This document shows positions 28,249-37,903 of a stretch of DNA of 64,000 nucleotides, one piece after another. This DNA is from Desulfovibrio inopinatus DSM 10711. GTDB taxonomy: Bacteria > Desulfobacterota > Desulfovibrionia > Desulfovibrionales > Desulfovibrionaceae. Positions within the stretch are counted from its first letter, which is position 1, and the number at the start of each line of letters is the position of its first letter. Position numbers and translations under genes: made by a program. The stretch covers positions 1 to 64,000 of the forward strand of contig NZ_AUBP01000002.1 in the NCBI RefSeq assembly GCF_000429305.1, in the 5' to 3' direction. The notes below the pieces were generated by a model. The model ran no database searches and was not told the DNA's origin. It worked only from the letters and a program-made list of their open reading frames with translations.

Positions 28249-29034
28249 TTAGGTCTTATTGGCTTCAAACCGTACTCGATAGACTTCGGCTTCATCGGAT
28301 TCAGAAAATTCTCCAAATAACAGTTCTGATGGCGTTCCCTGGAGCGAAACGTAATACGAATCGTTTTCACTTAAGGTGTTTTTGAGTGCCCAAGCGGTGA
28401 ATTCTGTTTCACCAGCTTGAATTTTCAATCCTTGCATCTGATATTCAATCACCGTTCGTTGGGGAATAGTTCCGGAAGGACCAACACCATGCGCCCGTAT
28501 TTCGGCATCAACAACGCCGAGCATGGCTCCGTTCCATGAATGTCCCTTGCTTGGGCCGACTTCAAGCCACAATCCAACGCCGGGAATCGGATACACTTGA
28601 AAATTATACTCTGTAGCGACAGGCTTTATGGGCATATTGGCCAATGCCGCAACTTTCACCCCTAACGAGGCTGCTGTGACCACTTCGGTACCACGAAGTG
28701 GCGTCGGTAAGCTGTCAACCGTTAATTCCCCTTCGGTCGGGACAAGTATGATCGGAAACCCATATCCTCGTTGTCCAAGCACTTTAGCGGCAAGTAAGGA
28801 TAGTCCGCGACTTATGGTCGGACTGGCAAACGACTCAGCTTTTCCGGCGATAATCCATAACGCCGTATTTGAATCGGTCAATGAATCTGCCACGCCGGCC
28901 CAGGCCATTTTCTCCAAGTCGTCGACCCAGAAATGACCGTTTGGAACGACGGCATAGCGTGACACCGTTTCAAAAAGTTTTTTTCCTCGGGCCTCGTCCT
29001 TTTCAAGCACGGTGATCCAAACGTTTTTTTGCAT
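28249..29034 (-). CDS. Unknown protein downstream of vgrG
   Basis: This 261-residue cytosolic protein is not recognised. The first half reads like an alpha/beta fold (ALWIIAGKAESFA, GFPIILVPTEGELT, TEVVTAASLGVKVAALANM). The second half is beta-rich (NFQVYPIPGVGLWLEVGP, TVIEYQMQGLKIQAGETEF). It starts 35 bp after vgrG in the same operon. Genes in this position are often the cargo effector or its chaperone/immunity protein, so a role in loading or as an effector is plausible. No catalytic motif is visible. AAGGA lies 12 nt before the ATG. Confidence 0.7.
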   Translation of the reverse strand: MQKNVWITVLEKDEARGKKLFETVSRYAVVPNGHFWVDDLEKMAWAGVADSLTDSNTALWIIAGKAESFASPTISRGLSLLAAKVLGQRGYGFPIILVPTEGELTVDSLPTPLRGTEVVTAASLGVKVAALANMPIKPVATEYNFQVYPIPGVGLWLEVGPSKGHSWNGAMLGVVDAEIRAHGVGPSGTIPQRTVIEYQMQGLKIQAGETEFTAWALKNTLSENDSYYVSLQGTPSELLFGEFSESDEAEVYRVRFEANKT

Positions 29035-29069
29035 GAGCGTTATGTCCTTACTTGAAGTTCGTATTGCTC

Positions 29070-31352
29070 TTAGCCGAGTATGATGTCCATGGCATTGGCA
29101 ATATATTCCGAATTGGTCTGAATACGTGATGTGGCAGTGGTCAACTCGGTTTCAGCCGTACCAATGCGCGTGTCAAGAGTTTCAATCTTTTGATTGGCAG
29201 TGACGATCTTTTGATCAACTGTATCAACACGCTGATTGGTTGTGGTGACTTTCTGGTCCACGGTCTCAATTTTTTCATTGGCTGTGGAGACTTTTTGATC
29301 CACAGTCTCAATTTTTTCATTGGCTGTGGTGATTTTCTGGTCAATTGTTTCGATTTTTTGGTTTGCTGTGGTGATTTTTTGCTCAGCGGTATCGACCTTG
29401 GTCTCCAAAGTTTGGATTTTTTGGTCGGCTGTGGTGATTTTTTGGTTTGCTGTGGTGATTTTGTTATCGATAGTCGCTACGTGATTGCTTGCGACAATGA
29501 GGCGTTCCACATTGGTCTCGAATTTTTCTTCTTCCGCCTTGTCCACCAAGGGGCCATAAGAAAACCGGCGCGTCAGATTCCCTTCGGTCGTGATGGCCAT
29601 CGTCAACGCGTTTGAATTGATCATGTTGACTTCGTTTTTACTCCCGACAATGACTTCAGCGTATCCACCAAGCACTGTTTCGGTTTTTTCTCCAAGAATA
29701 AGCTCATTATAGGCTTGACCTTTAAAGGAAAATCCACCGGTTGTGTAAAAAGTATGTCCGTTTTCGCCTCCCCAGGTATCTTTATCGTCATCGTCACCCG
29801 ATGGGGGGTCGTTCGGTGCACCCATTCGATACCAGGAACTTGCGGTCGGTGAACTCATGAGAATGCGCTGTGTGCCTTCCTGGTCTTCGATATGTATCTT
29901 ATTTTGACCAGATGTCGTAATACGAGACTGTGTTTTGTTGGAACTCGTGACCGGGCTGGGGTGGGCCGGGTTGGGGACGGCTCCGGAAATATAGGGGCGA
30001 TCCGGATCACCACCGAGAAAATTGATGAGAACCTCACAGCCTTTATGCAACGGAAAATGCATGCCAAACCCGTTGCCAGCATACGGTTGTGCCATGCGTA
30101 CCGGACAAGATGCCTGGCCTTCACCACGACCGGACAAATCAAAGGGCATGATCACCTTGTATCGGCCTTCGTTGTCCACTTCAGCGTATTCACCGGAGCC
30201 CGCTGCATCGATAGTTGCTGTAATACTTCCACTGACACGAGGTTTGCGAGTTCTACGTTGAGGTCGATACTGGATATTTTGGGGAACGGCTGTAAAAGAG
30301 TTTGAATAGCGCGGTTTCATCTGGGATACGTCATTCGGTGTCCCGGTTTCCAGATATTCGGGCTGCATGCCTTCATGATCAATGGAGACGATCAGATATT
30401 GGCTGTTGAAGGACTTGCGGTAGTGCTCATGGACAGTGAACAGAAAACCTGGCCGTAGGCTGGCTGCATAGCCTTCTCCGAAAAATGTGGTTTGACCGGA
30501 ATGAATTTCTTCCGATCGAATTCGGCTCTGCTTTTGAGCTTCACTTTCGTTTCTCACGTTATCGCCAAAGAAGTATGTTTCTCCGACTCCGCGTTCAAGT
30601 GGTTTCTGAGATCGGATATCGAGATCAGGAGTTTGTGACATATAGTCTTTCACCAAAACACTCGACGGCGTTCGCTGTTTGCGACACACCAATGACCAAA
30701 TTAAATCTTGGGCCTGACTTTCTCCTAAACCTGATGGCTGGGTGTAATGAACACGGTCTCCGTACGGGCTTGGCTGATGGGCGATGAGCGTATCGGTCAC
30801 GACAAGTCGCATTCCTCCCTGACCAGACTCGAAAAAGAAGTACATGCCTTCATATTCAAGCCAGCGCATAAAGAAATTGAAATGCGTTTCGTCATATTGA
30901 CAGACGTATTCGCGTTCCGAATAGGAGTTTTGCAAACGAAAATCGAAATCATTCGCTTCCAGACCACTTTGCACCAACACGTCCTTCAGAATATCGGGAA
31001 CTGTTTTGTTTAAAAAAATTTGGTTGTATTGTGTTAACGACAGCCACCACGCCTTGGGGACAAGAACTGCTCGATAAAAAACGCGTGTACCGACTTTGTG
31101 TTCCTGATCAAAACGAGCCAACACTCCTTCGAATGTAATATCATCCCGCTCCAGCCCCCGTTCGATGGTGAATGTGGACGATTCATCCATCACGGCATCC
31201 AGATCAATATCGGCATTATCGGACGATAACAGGATATTAAATTCAAAGAGTCGGCATAATCCTTCCGATCCGGAAAACGAAACGACATGAAAGGTATCTT
31301 CCGGAACGGCCGAGGAAACGAACCGTGTTTTCATATCGAAGAGCGTCGGCAT
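29070..31352 (-). CDS. vgrG: Type VI secretion tip protein VgrG with coiled-coil tail
   Basis: This 760-residue VgrG (TssI) forms the trimeric spike of the type VI tube. The gp27-like part is visible (FHVVSFSGSEGLCRLFEFNI, NFFMRWLEYEGMYFFFE), then the gp5-like OB region (RVSGSITATIDAAG, HKGCEVLINFLGGDPDRPYISGAVPN) and the beta-helix start (IHIEDQEGTQRI). The C-terminus, residues about 625-745, is a run of 14-residue repeats of the type TANQKIETVDQKI, a strong coiled coil. The PAAR-like DUF4150 gene lies 13 bp upstream. GGGAGGA precedes the ATG. Confidence 0.95.
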   Translation of the reverse strand: MPTLFDMKTRFVSSAVPEDTFHVVSFSGSEGLCRLFEFNILLSSDNADIDLDAVMDESSTFTIERGLERDDITFEGVLARFDQEHKVGTRVFYRAVLVPKAWWLSLTQYNQIFLNKTVPDILKDVLVQSGLEANDFDFRLQNSYSEREYVCQYDETHFNFFMRWLEYEGMYFFFESGQGGMRLVVTDTLIAHQPSPYGDRVHYTQPSGLGESQAQDLIWSLVCRKQRTPSSVLVKDYMSQTPDLDIRSQKPLERGVGETYFFGDNVRNESEAQKQSRIRSEEIHSGQTTFFGEGYAASLRPGFLFTVHEHYRKSFNSQYLIVSIDHEGMQPEYLETGTPNDVSQMKPRYSNSFTAVPQNIQYRPQRRTRKPRVSGSITATIDAAGSGEYAEVDNEGRYKVIMPFDLSGRGEGQASCPVRMAQPYAGNGFGMHFPLHKGCEVLINFLGGDPDRPYISGAVPNPAHPSPVTSSNKTQSRITTSGQNKIHIEDQEGTQRILMSSPTASSWYRMGAPNDPPSGDDDDKDTWGGENGHTFYTTGGFSFKGQAYNELILGEKTETVLGGYAEVIVGSKNEVNMINSNALTMAITTEGNLTRRFSYGPLVDKAEEEKFETNVERLIVASNHVATIDNKITTANQKITTADQKIQTLETKVDTAEQKITTANQKIETIDQKITTANEKIETVDQKVSTANEKIETVDQKVTTTNQRVDTVDQKIVTANQKIETLDTRIGTAETELTTATSRIQTNSEYIANAMDIILG
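29120..29465 (-). repeat. Tandem 42-bp units encoding the VgrG coiled coil
   Basis: Degenerate 42-bp (14-residue) units repeat about eight times. They encode Lys-Ile-x-Thr-x-Asp-Gln heptad pairs. Units between 29260 and 29350 are nearly identical at the DNA level, which suggests recent copy-number change. Confidence 0.8.
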
Positions 31353-31365
31353 ATGTCCTCCCGTT

Positions 31366-31767
31366 CTAAATCAGGGCCAAAACTTGAAATTGGCTTGGAA
31401 CAATACATGCCCCAACAATATTATCGAGTACTTCCATGGCATTTTGACCAGTAACGCTCGTCAAACGTTGCGCTGGCGTGCCATCCATGATGACGCCGAC
31501 ACTGCCAACAATGAAATTCGTCATTCCCATGACGTCTTCGGAGACGACTCCTAATTCTACGCCTGCATCATCCCCTTGACTCAATTCAATCTCGGACAGT
31601 TGATTGAGTGCTGGCAGCCCATCGACCAATATAGTTTCGGCAGCTTCATCCACCAAGCTCGATTCGGAAATATTCGGATACGGAATCGGCACAGGAACAA
31701 CTATTGGTGTTTTACATACGTCTGGGAATGCCATGCACATTCCCGGTCCCATGGTGAGTACGAACAT
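31366..31767 (-). CDS. PAAR-like DUF4150 protein
   Basis: This 133-residue protein is of the DUF4150 class, which caps the VgrG spike in place of a canonical PAAR protein. Features are the Met/Pro-rich start with MAFPDVCKTPIVVPVPIPYPN and the core VGVIMDGTPAQRLTSVTGQN. It starts with ATG after AAAGGA. It lies directly upstream of vgrG and downstream of the pentapeptide gene, consistent with spike assembly. Confidence 0.9.
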   Translation of the reverse strand: MFVLTMGPGMCMAFPDVCKTPIVVPVPIPYPNISESSLVDEAAETILVDGLPALNQLSEIELSQGDDAGVELGVVSEDVMGMTNFIVGSVGVIMDGTPAQRLTSVTGQNAMEVLDNIVGACIVPSQFQVLALI

Positions 31768-31831
31768 AGAAGTTCCTTTGAGGTTGATTTACCTCCGGCG
31801 TCTGTGGAGACGAAAAACGGGAGGCGTTTTT

Positions 31832-32902
31832 TTAAACATACGGCGAAACCCAATGCTCAGCGGCGAGGCGTTGCGGGTTTGTCTTTTTCGTGAATTGTTT
31901 GGAGTCGGGCCAAATGGTTTTGCTATCCTGAATATCGAAAATGTCGGCACCGGTCAGGTCGGCGTTACTCAAGTCGGCCTCGATAAATTGTGCTTTGCTC
32001 AGTTTTGCGTTGGTAAAGTTGGTATTGCGTGCATGTGTCATCGTGAATTTTGTTTCGACGCAAGCACTTCGAGAAAAGTTGGCATTATCGAGATCGGCAA
32101 CTTCAAGGTCGGCGCGCGAAAAATTTGCTCCTTGGCAATCGGCGTAGCGAAAATGCGTTGCTTTGCAACTTGCTCCGATAAACATGGCACCTTGTGCTTT
32201 CACCTTGTCGAATATGGCTCCAGTGAGATCGGTTTTGGAAAAATTGGCCATGGTGATATCTGCTCCGCTGAAATCGGCATTTTGAAATCGGCTTTGTCTG
32301 GCTTGAACCATAGCAAAATGTACACCGGAGAAATCGTAGTTCGAAAAATCGAGATCGCACAGTCCGGTTTTGAGGAACATGGCGCCACTAAGGATAATGG
32401 ACGTCGTAATGGAGCTTCGTATTTGTGTTTTTTCCAATGTAGCGCCGGAAAGATCAGCGGTGGAGAGATCGCATTTGAGAAAAATGGCTCGGTTGAGATC
32501 AGCGGCAACGAGCAACGCATTCTTGAGACTGGTATGTTCGAAAACAGCTTGAAGAACGTTGGCTCCGGTCAGATCGGCTGTGTCGAGGCGGCTATTTTTG
32601 AAAATAGCCATGCGGCCGGTAATATTTTTCAGGCTGACGCCATGGAGATCGGAATCGATAAAAAGCGATTGCTCCAGGTCAGCAGCTGTAAGATCGGCGT
32701 TGTGAAAACGACAATTGGTAAAGAGTGCTCCTTTTAGCACCGAGCCGGTCAGAACCGTTTTTTCAAAACCGACATTGATAAAACGCTTTTTTTTCCAACC
32801 TGATCCAGAGAGGTCAATGCCGGAAAGATCGAGTTCGGAAAAGTCATCTCCATCAAAATGGGATTGGCCAGTGAGCCGGGCCAAGGCTTCTTCGCGTGTC
32901 AT
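31832..32902 (-). CDS. Pentapeptide-repeat protein
   Basis: This 356-residue protein is made almost entirely of A(D/N)LXX pentapeptide repeats (for example DLTGANVLQA, DFSGADITMANF), predicted to fold as a right-handed square beta-helix. ATGA overlaps the stop of the DUF2169 gene by 4 bp, so translation is coupled and the ATG at 32902 is chosen over the longer frame to 33100. In type VI clusters such proteins accompany VgrG and DUF2169. They may act as scaffold, adaptor or effector. Confidence 0.9.
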   Translation of the reverse strand: MTREEALARLTGQSHFDGDDFSELDLSGIDLSGSGWKKKRFINVGFEKTVLTGSVLKGALFTNCRFHNADLTAADLEQSLFIDSDLHGVSLKNITGRMAIFKNSRLDTADLTGANVLQAVFEHTSLKNALLVAADLNRAIFLKCDLSTADLSGATLEKTQIRSSITTSIILSGAMFLKTGLCDLDFSNYDFSGVHFAMVQARQSRFQNADFSGADITMANFSKTDLTGAIFDKVKAQGAMFIGASCKATHFRYADCQGANFSRADLEVADLDNANFSRSACVETKFTMTHARNTNFTNAKLSKAQFIEADLSNADLTGADIFDIQDSKTIWPDSKQFTKKTNPQRLAAEHWVSPYV

Positions 32903-35900
32903 CGGATGAATCCTGTTCGGTTTTCGAGCAACGTCATGCCGAGATTGGCCTGATCGAACTGGGTTTGCCCGAGTCCGACCTTGAAGAAATCGACCCCGAA
33001 CAGATTGGCGCCACGCATATCGGCACTCGCCAAGTGGGAACCACGGAGTTTTCCATAAATGAGATTCATGCCGCGCATATCGGCACGCTCCAGGTTGCAT
33101 TTGAGAAATCGGGAATTGGCGGCGTTGGCCGCATAAAACCGGCTTGACGGCAACTGACTGCGATCAAAGAGACATCGTTCAAGACGTGCTTGGGTAAAAT
33201 CGGCCTGAGGAAAGGTACTTTCTATGAAACTTGCCTTCATGAGATGGGCATTGGTGAAGACGGTGTTGGAGAAGTCGGACATCTTCATAACACGAAGTCC
33301 TTCCCCTGTGATGGAATCAAAGCAGGTTTGGAACGCGCTGGAACGGAAAAATATTGTTTTTTGAAAATCAGCTCCGGTGAAATCGGCTTCGTCCAACACG
33401 GCATCAAGAAAAGTACAGCGAACAAGCATAGCTTCGGTCAGTTCTGCGTGTTTCAGGACGGCGTTACTCAAGACAGTCTGCGAGAGAATAGCGTTATGAA
33501 GACGAGCTTGGCTCAAGTTGGCTTGATTGAACAGCGTTGTTCGTAAACGGGACTCACTCAGATCGGCAAGCGTGAACATGGCCTCGGAACAGTTGGTTCC
33601 TGTTAAATCGGCCTGTTTCAAATTGGCTTTTGTGAAAAGACACTTGGAACATATCGCCTTGGTAAAATCGGCTCGAACGAGTGAGGCTTCGCTGAAATCG
33701 GCTGCATTGGCCAATGCACCACACAAAAGAGCTTTGTCGAGTATCGCCTTTGTAAAACGACATTGTTGGATGTTGGCTCGGGTCAGATCCGCTCCAGTCA
33801 AATTCATTCCTGAAAAGTCGAGTCCGGAGAGGTTCTTTCCGGCCAAACTTTCGCCGTTCGACAGGGCGAGGGCAACATCCTGAGCCGTCATTTTGGGCGA
33901 AAGACCGGGAACACTCCCTCCAGCATCCACACCGGCCTTGGACATCATTTCTTTGGCCCATGTCGGGATGGGATCGGCTGCTGCCGCTTTGGCCGCTTCT
34001 GCTTTTGCCAATCCCTGACGAAGCCGGGTAGCGCCAGATGCCGTGACTGCATCCAATTTTTCACGCAATCTTGCCACGGCGGCGCTATGCAGAGATCGGG
34101 CTTCCTCTTTCGCATTGGCGGGAAGTCCTTCGTCTGCAAGTTTCCAAGGAATTCCATTTTCCAACCGAGAGAGTGCCGCCTCGGGGCCTCTCGGGGAAGA
34201 GGAAAAGAGATCGGGAATAGGTTTATCGGTTTTGGTTGCGGCCTCGCGAGCAAGCGACCGTGCTTCCGCCTTCAGGGCATCGGCTTTTCCCGTCATCTTC
34301 CCTGTCAGTGCATTGATATCTGCTTTGATATTCTTTGCTAACACGGATGCTTTGGGAGGGGATGTGGCTGCGGAGACAGCTTCTGCTTGCTTCTCTTGTT
34401 CTTGAGGAGGCAATGCAGCAACAAACCACGACAAGAGATCCGTTCCGGCCTGCTTGGATTCATACAACCGTGTTCCATACGGGAGTCGACTTGCCTGAGC
34501 TGCAGGAGCGACATTCTGGATGGTTTGAAGAAACTTGTTGTCATCGGGCGTCGGGTTTGCAGGATGGACCACGATGACAGGATGTTCACTCATGGTTTTG
34601 GCAAGGTCGGGTGCGAAGACATCCTTTTCAGTTAATGGGGTGGCTATCGTAAAAATACGTCCGGCAACCTGACGGGCCATCAGAGCATCCAGAGGGTGCT
34701 GGGTGACGGCAATGGGTTTGTCAGGAGAAAAACGATCAACAAAAACAGGAGCATCAAATCCGGACCATGCAACAGCATTGTTGAGGGATTCCGGGCCCTG
34801 AGGAAGAACGACAATACGAAGGGGGCGTGGTCCATCAAAGGAGGGCCAGACAAAGCCGGCAGGAATTTCAACAGACGGACCTTCGGCAAGTCCCCATTCT
34901 TGCGGGATCATCGTAAAAGCCGTGTCGTTTATGCCGACAAAAGAATCAGCAAGTGTGTGGCGTAAAAAGCCCTTTGCAAGCAGTGCGTCCATAGTCAGTT
35001 TGTCATCAAGAAGACGTTTCTGACAGATTGTCAGAAATTCCATGATTCGACGCAAAGGCGGCTCCTGAAAGAGTGCAGGGGAGCTGGGTGCGCTTGTGGC
35101 GAGAGAAGGACGTTGTTTTATAGCGTCATCCAGTCCGGACGTCGCGCGTTGTGTGCTTTCGTTTCGGAGTGCTTTCGATTTTTCAACGGCTGCAAGAGTC
35201 TTTTTGCCGGCCTTCTCCATTGCCGAGTCGGCCGCTGTGAGGAGTTCTTTAACGTGTTCAATATGTGGCATCCCCATGGTGGCACTCGGTCCAAAGCGTT
35301 CGCCCAAAGATGCGATGAGTACCGAGGCGGTTGAGAGTTTCTTTTGGGCATTGGCTATTCGCTGCCTGCCTGAAGAAACAATCGATTGCGGCGAAGTGAC
35401 TGGTTTGGGAGCACGTCCCATAGCACGATCCATGGCGGCTGATATGCGATCGGGAACAGCGTTGACTTCTTCCATGGCTCGGGCTTTTTGAGCGGCCGTA
35501 TTGGCTAAAATGGATGGGTCGGCCGTGGGAACAGTTCGATCAAGACGTTTGGTTCTTTCAGCAAAATAGTCGTCAATGGAACGCTTTTCCGTATCGAGGG
35601 GCTCAACAGCTATCAGGACATCGGCCAATTCATCCTGGTCAAGACGTTTCGTTTCGAGAACAGCGCGATGAATGGTGAGAATTCCGGCTTCGGGAAAAAT
35701 ATGTACTGTATCAATACGAGTCTGGGGTTCGATAAAGGCGGCAGGATGGCTTGGGGCGGCCGACGTCGGCAGATCGTCATCTTTGCGTAACGCGACGAAC
35801 AACCTGACCCGTATCTTTGGGAGGCGTGTGCTTACCTGACGCCTATCGGGTCGAAGCCTTGAAAATTCAACATGTTCTCCAGCAGAAAACCAATTTTGCT

Positions 35901-36612
35901 TTTGAGGTAAGCGCTGGTCCGGAGGGGCGACGTTGAAAAAGAGCGGATTGAAATCGCCTGGGAAGTCTGGCCAATGGGTTTGTACCCATTTTTCATCATA
36001 TGTCCCTGTAAGGGATTGCCGATCCGGATGCATCATGGACCATCCCCAAAAACCTGCGGGATCGGGCTGGTCTTGAGGAGAAGTAACAAGACGATTGGGG
36101 TATTCGATATTGGGTAACGGCAAGAGCTGCATGCCTTCATGCAGTGTTGTCTCAACGCCTTTCCCTTCGGGATTTTTGTCGAAACCGTCACCACCGAAGG
36201 ATCTGGTTGGCACAAGCGGCATGGACGTAAACGGGACGGGATCGGTGACTCTGGATGAATTTGTAGACGGCATCCAGCTCGGAATCCAGTACCGGTCTCC
36301 AAATACAACGATTTCCTTGCCGACAGTCCCCACATGAAAAGAACAGCGCATGGCTTTGACCATTTCTCCCTGGAGAGCATGGCAAGAGCCTGAAACCAGA
36401 ACTTCACCGACCGTTTTGGGCATACCGGCGTCGAGCGGGGTTTTGGGTGGAAGGGCGTTTTTTGCTGTTTTCCACAAATCGCGTTCCAACAACAAGCGAT
36501 CCGGTTCAAATACATCACTGAAGACGAGAACGGAAAAGACAATATAGTGTTTGCCGGAAAGACCAAGATTGGTGACTAGCAGGGATGTATTCTGCTCTTT
36601 AAGAATGCGCAT
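32899..36612 (-). CDS. DUF2169 protein fused to a pentapeptide-repeat domain
   Basis: This 1237-residue protein has three regions. Residues 1 to about 330 match DUF2169, with KHYIVFSVLVFSDVF, GEVLVSGSCHA and NPEGKG, a family linked to loading VgrG-borne effectors. The middle (about 380-880) is rich in Ala, Lys and Glu, probably helical or coiled, with an inserted second DUF2169-like stretch (FAWPSFDGPRPLRIVVLPQG is not complete evidence). Residues about 920-1225 are pentapeptide repeats like those of the next gene. AGGA precedes the ATG. Separate DUF2169 and pentapeptide proteins are common, and the fusion links them physically. Confidence 0.88.
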   Translation of the reverse strand: MRILKEQNTSLLVTNLGLSGKHYIVFSVLVFSDVFEPDRLLLERDLWKTAKNALPPKTPLDAGMPKTVGEVLVSGSCHALQGEMVKAMRCSFHVGTVGKEIVVFGDRYWIPSWMPSTNSSRVTDPVPFTSMPLVPTRSFGGDGFDKNPEGKGVETTLHEGMQLLPLPNIEYPNRLVTSPQDQPDPAGFWGWSMMHPDRQSLTGTYDEKWVQTHWPDFPGDFNPLFFNVAPPDQRLPQKQNWFSAGEHVEFSRLRPDRRQVSTRLPKIRVRLFVALRKDDDLPTSAAPSHPAAFIEPQTRIDTVHIFPEAGILTIHRAVLETKRLDQDELADVLIAVEPLDTEKRSIDDYFAERTKRLDRTVPTADPSILANTAAQKARAMEEVNAVPDRISAAMDRAMGRAPKPVTSPQSIVSSGRQRIANAQKKLSTASVLIASLGERFGPSATMGMPHIEHVKELLTAADSAMEKAGKKTLAAVEKSKALRNESTQRATSGLDDAIKQRPSLATSAPSSPALFQEPPLRRIMEFLTICQKRLLDDKLTMDALLAKGFLRHTLADSFVGINDTAFTMIPQEWGLAEGPSVEIPAGFVWPSFDGPRPLRIVVLPQGPESLNNAVAWSGFDAPVFVDRFSPDKPIAVTQHPLDALMARQVAGRIFTIATPLTEKDVFAPDLAKTMSEHPVIVVHPANPTPDDNKFLQTIQNVAPAAQASRLPYGTRLYESKQAGTDLLSWFVAALPPQEQEKQAEAVSAATSPPKASVLAKNIKADINALTGKMTGKADALKAEARSLAREAATKTDKPIPDLFSSSPRGPEAALSRLENGIPWKLADEGLPANAKEEARSLHSAAVARLREKLDAVTASGATRLRQGLAKAEAAKAAAADPIPTWAKEMMSKAGVDAGGSVPGLSPKMTAQDVALALSNGESLAGKNLSGLDFSGMNLTGADLTRANIQQCRFTKAILDKALLCGALANAADFSEASLVRADFTKAICSKCLFTKANLKQADLTGTNCSEAMFTLADLSESRLRTTLFNQANLSQARLHNAILSQTVLSNAVLKHAELTEAMLVRCTFLDAVLDEADFTGADFQKTIFFRSSAFQTCFDSITGEGLRVMKMSDFSNTVFTNAHLMKASFIESTFPQADFTQARLERCLFDRSQLPSSRFYAANAANSRFLKCNLERADMRGMNLIYGKLRGSHLASADMRGANLFGVDFFKVGLGQTQFDQANLGMTLLENRTGFIR

Positions 36613-36662
36613 CCTACAAACATCCTTTTTGAGCCGGCCGGGTCGGCTCCAGGCTGAAACAG

Positions 36663-37313
36663 TTAACCGAGGTGCACTTGATCTCCATCGATTTTGACCA
36701 TTTCTTCGGCCACATGGACCGCATTTCTCGAATGCATAGTCAACGTCTCTTTGGTGAGGTGTCGGGCCGTGTTCGCCTGGACTTCATCATGTTCTTCAAC
36801 GAGTTTGACGGCATTTTTGAGCCGCTGCGTGAATGCCGAAACGACATGTTCCATTGCTTTGGCCACAACGGTGATGGTGTTGGTTTGCGCCGAAAAAAAT
36901 CGGCCAAAGAACGATGTCCTTTCCAGATGCGCTTCGGCTTCCTCGGCAACCATGGAAAGTTTACGCGACACAAGCGTATTTTCTTCACCCGATACCAGAC
37001 AGCTTGATTTGTCGGCTGAAAGAACAATGTTGCGGGCACAGATAGTGAGATCGTTCTCAAAGGCAAGATGTTCTTGATTTTGATTGGATTCATGGCGACG
37101 GAGAACCGACAAAATAAAGGATAGACCCGAAGCATCAAGGCTGACCAGAACCATATCGCCCGGTGCGGGACGCAAGAGGCATCCTGCGGCTTGTTGTGCC
37201 GATATGGCACCAAAAGAGACGGTGACAACAAATCCATCATCACCGTGTGAAACGACTTCTCCGTATTCCAACGTTGGTCTGGACGTATCAATTCTGTTTG
37301 CGAGATTATGCAT
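36663..37313 (-). CDS. DUF3540 protein, type VI cluster
   Basis: This 216-residue protein is the first gene of the cluster. Its N-terminal part has a beta-barrel look similar to the VgrG OB region (YGEVVSHGDDGFVVTVSFG, LLRPAPGDMVLVSL). The C-terminal half has the VgrG-like tail LTICARNIVLSADKS and a helical stretch ending in MHSRNAVHVAEEMVKIDGDQVHLG. DUF3540 proteins regularly accompany DUF2169 and DUF4150 and may serve as a spike accessory. It is 50 bp upstream of the DUF2169 gene. Confidence 0.85.
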   Translation of the reverse strand: MHNLANRIDTSRPTLEYGEVVSHGDDGFVVTVSFGAISAQQAAGCLLRPAPGDMVLVSLDASGLSFILSVLRRHESNQNQEHLAFENDLTICARNIVLSADKSSCLVSGEENTLVSRKLSMVAEEAEAHLERTSFFGRFFSAQTNTITVVAKAMEHVVSAFTQRLKNAVKLVEEHDEVQANTARHLTKETLTMHSRNAVHVAEEMVKIDGDQVHLG

Positions 37314-37903
37314 GGAGAACCTTCTGCAGCGCTGTTGGTCGGCTAAAGAAAAAGAACATCTTCACCTTCCCAGCCGGGTATAGGTGTTACGGTGTTGTAC
37401 CGCGTTTTGAGAAATTGTCCAAATTTCTTTCTTTGGGTGTGTTCGTTTTCGCCTTAGGCATGAGTGTCTCAAAATAAGCGATTCAGGAAAAATTGCTCAC
37501 TTCTTGATCTCAGCGTATTCTTCAACTGCTCCCGCAAGTGGAAAAAAGAGTAATGAGATAACGCGTGCACAAAGTGCCGCTGCATGGGGCCCATTCGGGC
37601 CTCGTTGGGTAAAGCGCTTAAACTTTGTGTTCAAGAGCTTTCTTTTGTTTTCAGGAAAAGGACTTAAAAGTGAAAATATAGTGTGTTTTTGTGCGCGATA
37701 GACATGTTCCTTGGTGGATTTTTACCTTGAGTCCTCAGACAGCATAACTTGTGGTCTGTCGTGAGGCCACTGGGTTCCGCTCTGGCTGATCAGGGGCTGA
37801 TACGCACTTAATCCAGAATTATTGGGGATATAACAAATATTCAATCGATCATTTAGAGATAGAGCCGCCAACGTGGCTCGGTTCGAAACGTTGTGGAGGG
37901 AGT
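37314..37903. other. Divergent intergenic region
   Basis: These 590 bp separate the type VI cluster from the TPR-glycosyltransferase gene. No gene, repeat or clear promoter was recognised, but both transcription units must start here. Confidence 0.5.

Noticed and set aside
29190-29615. Plus-strand frame with Gly-Cys-Gly-Asp repeats
   Set aside because: Antisense reading of the VgrG coiled-coil repeats; not a separate repeat protein.
31604-32737. Long plus-strand open frame (377 codons) opposite the pentapeptide gene
   Set aside because: It arises from the repeat codon pattern of the real minus-strand gene and is full of Ile-Gly repeats. No ribosome site or family.
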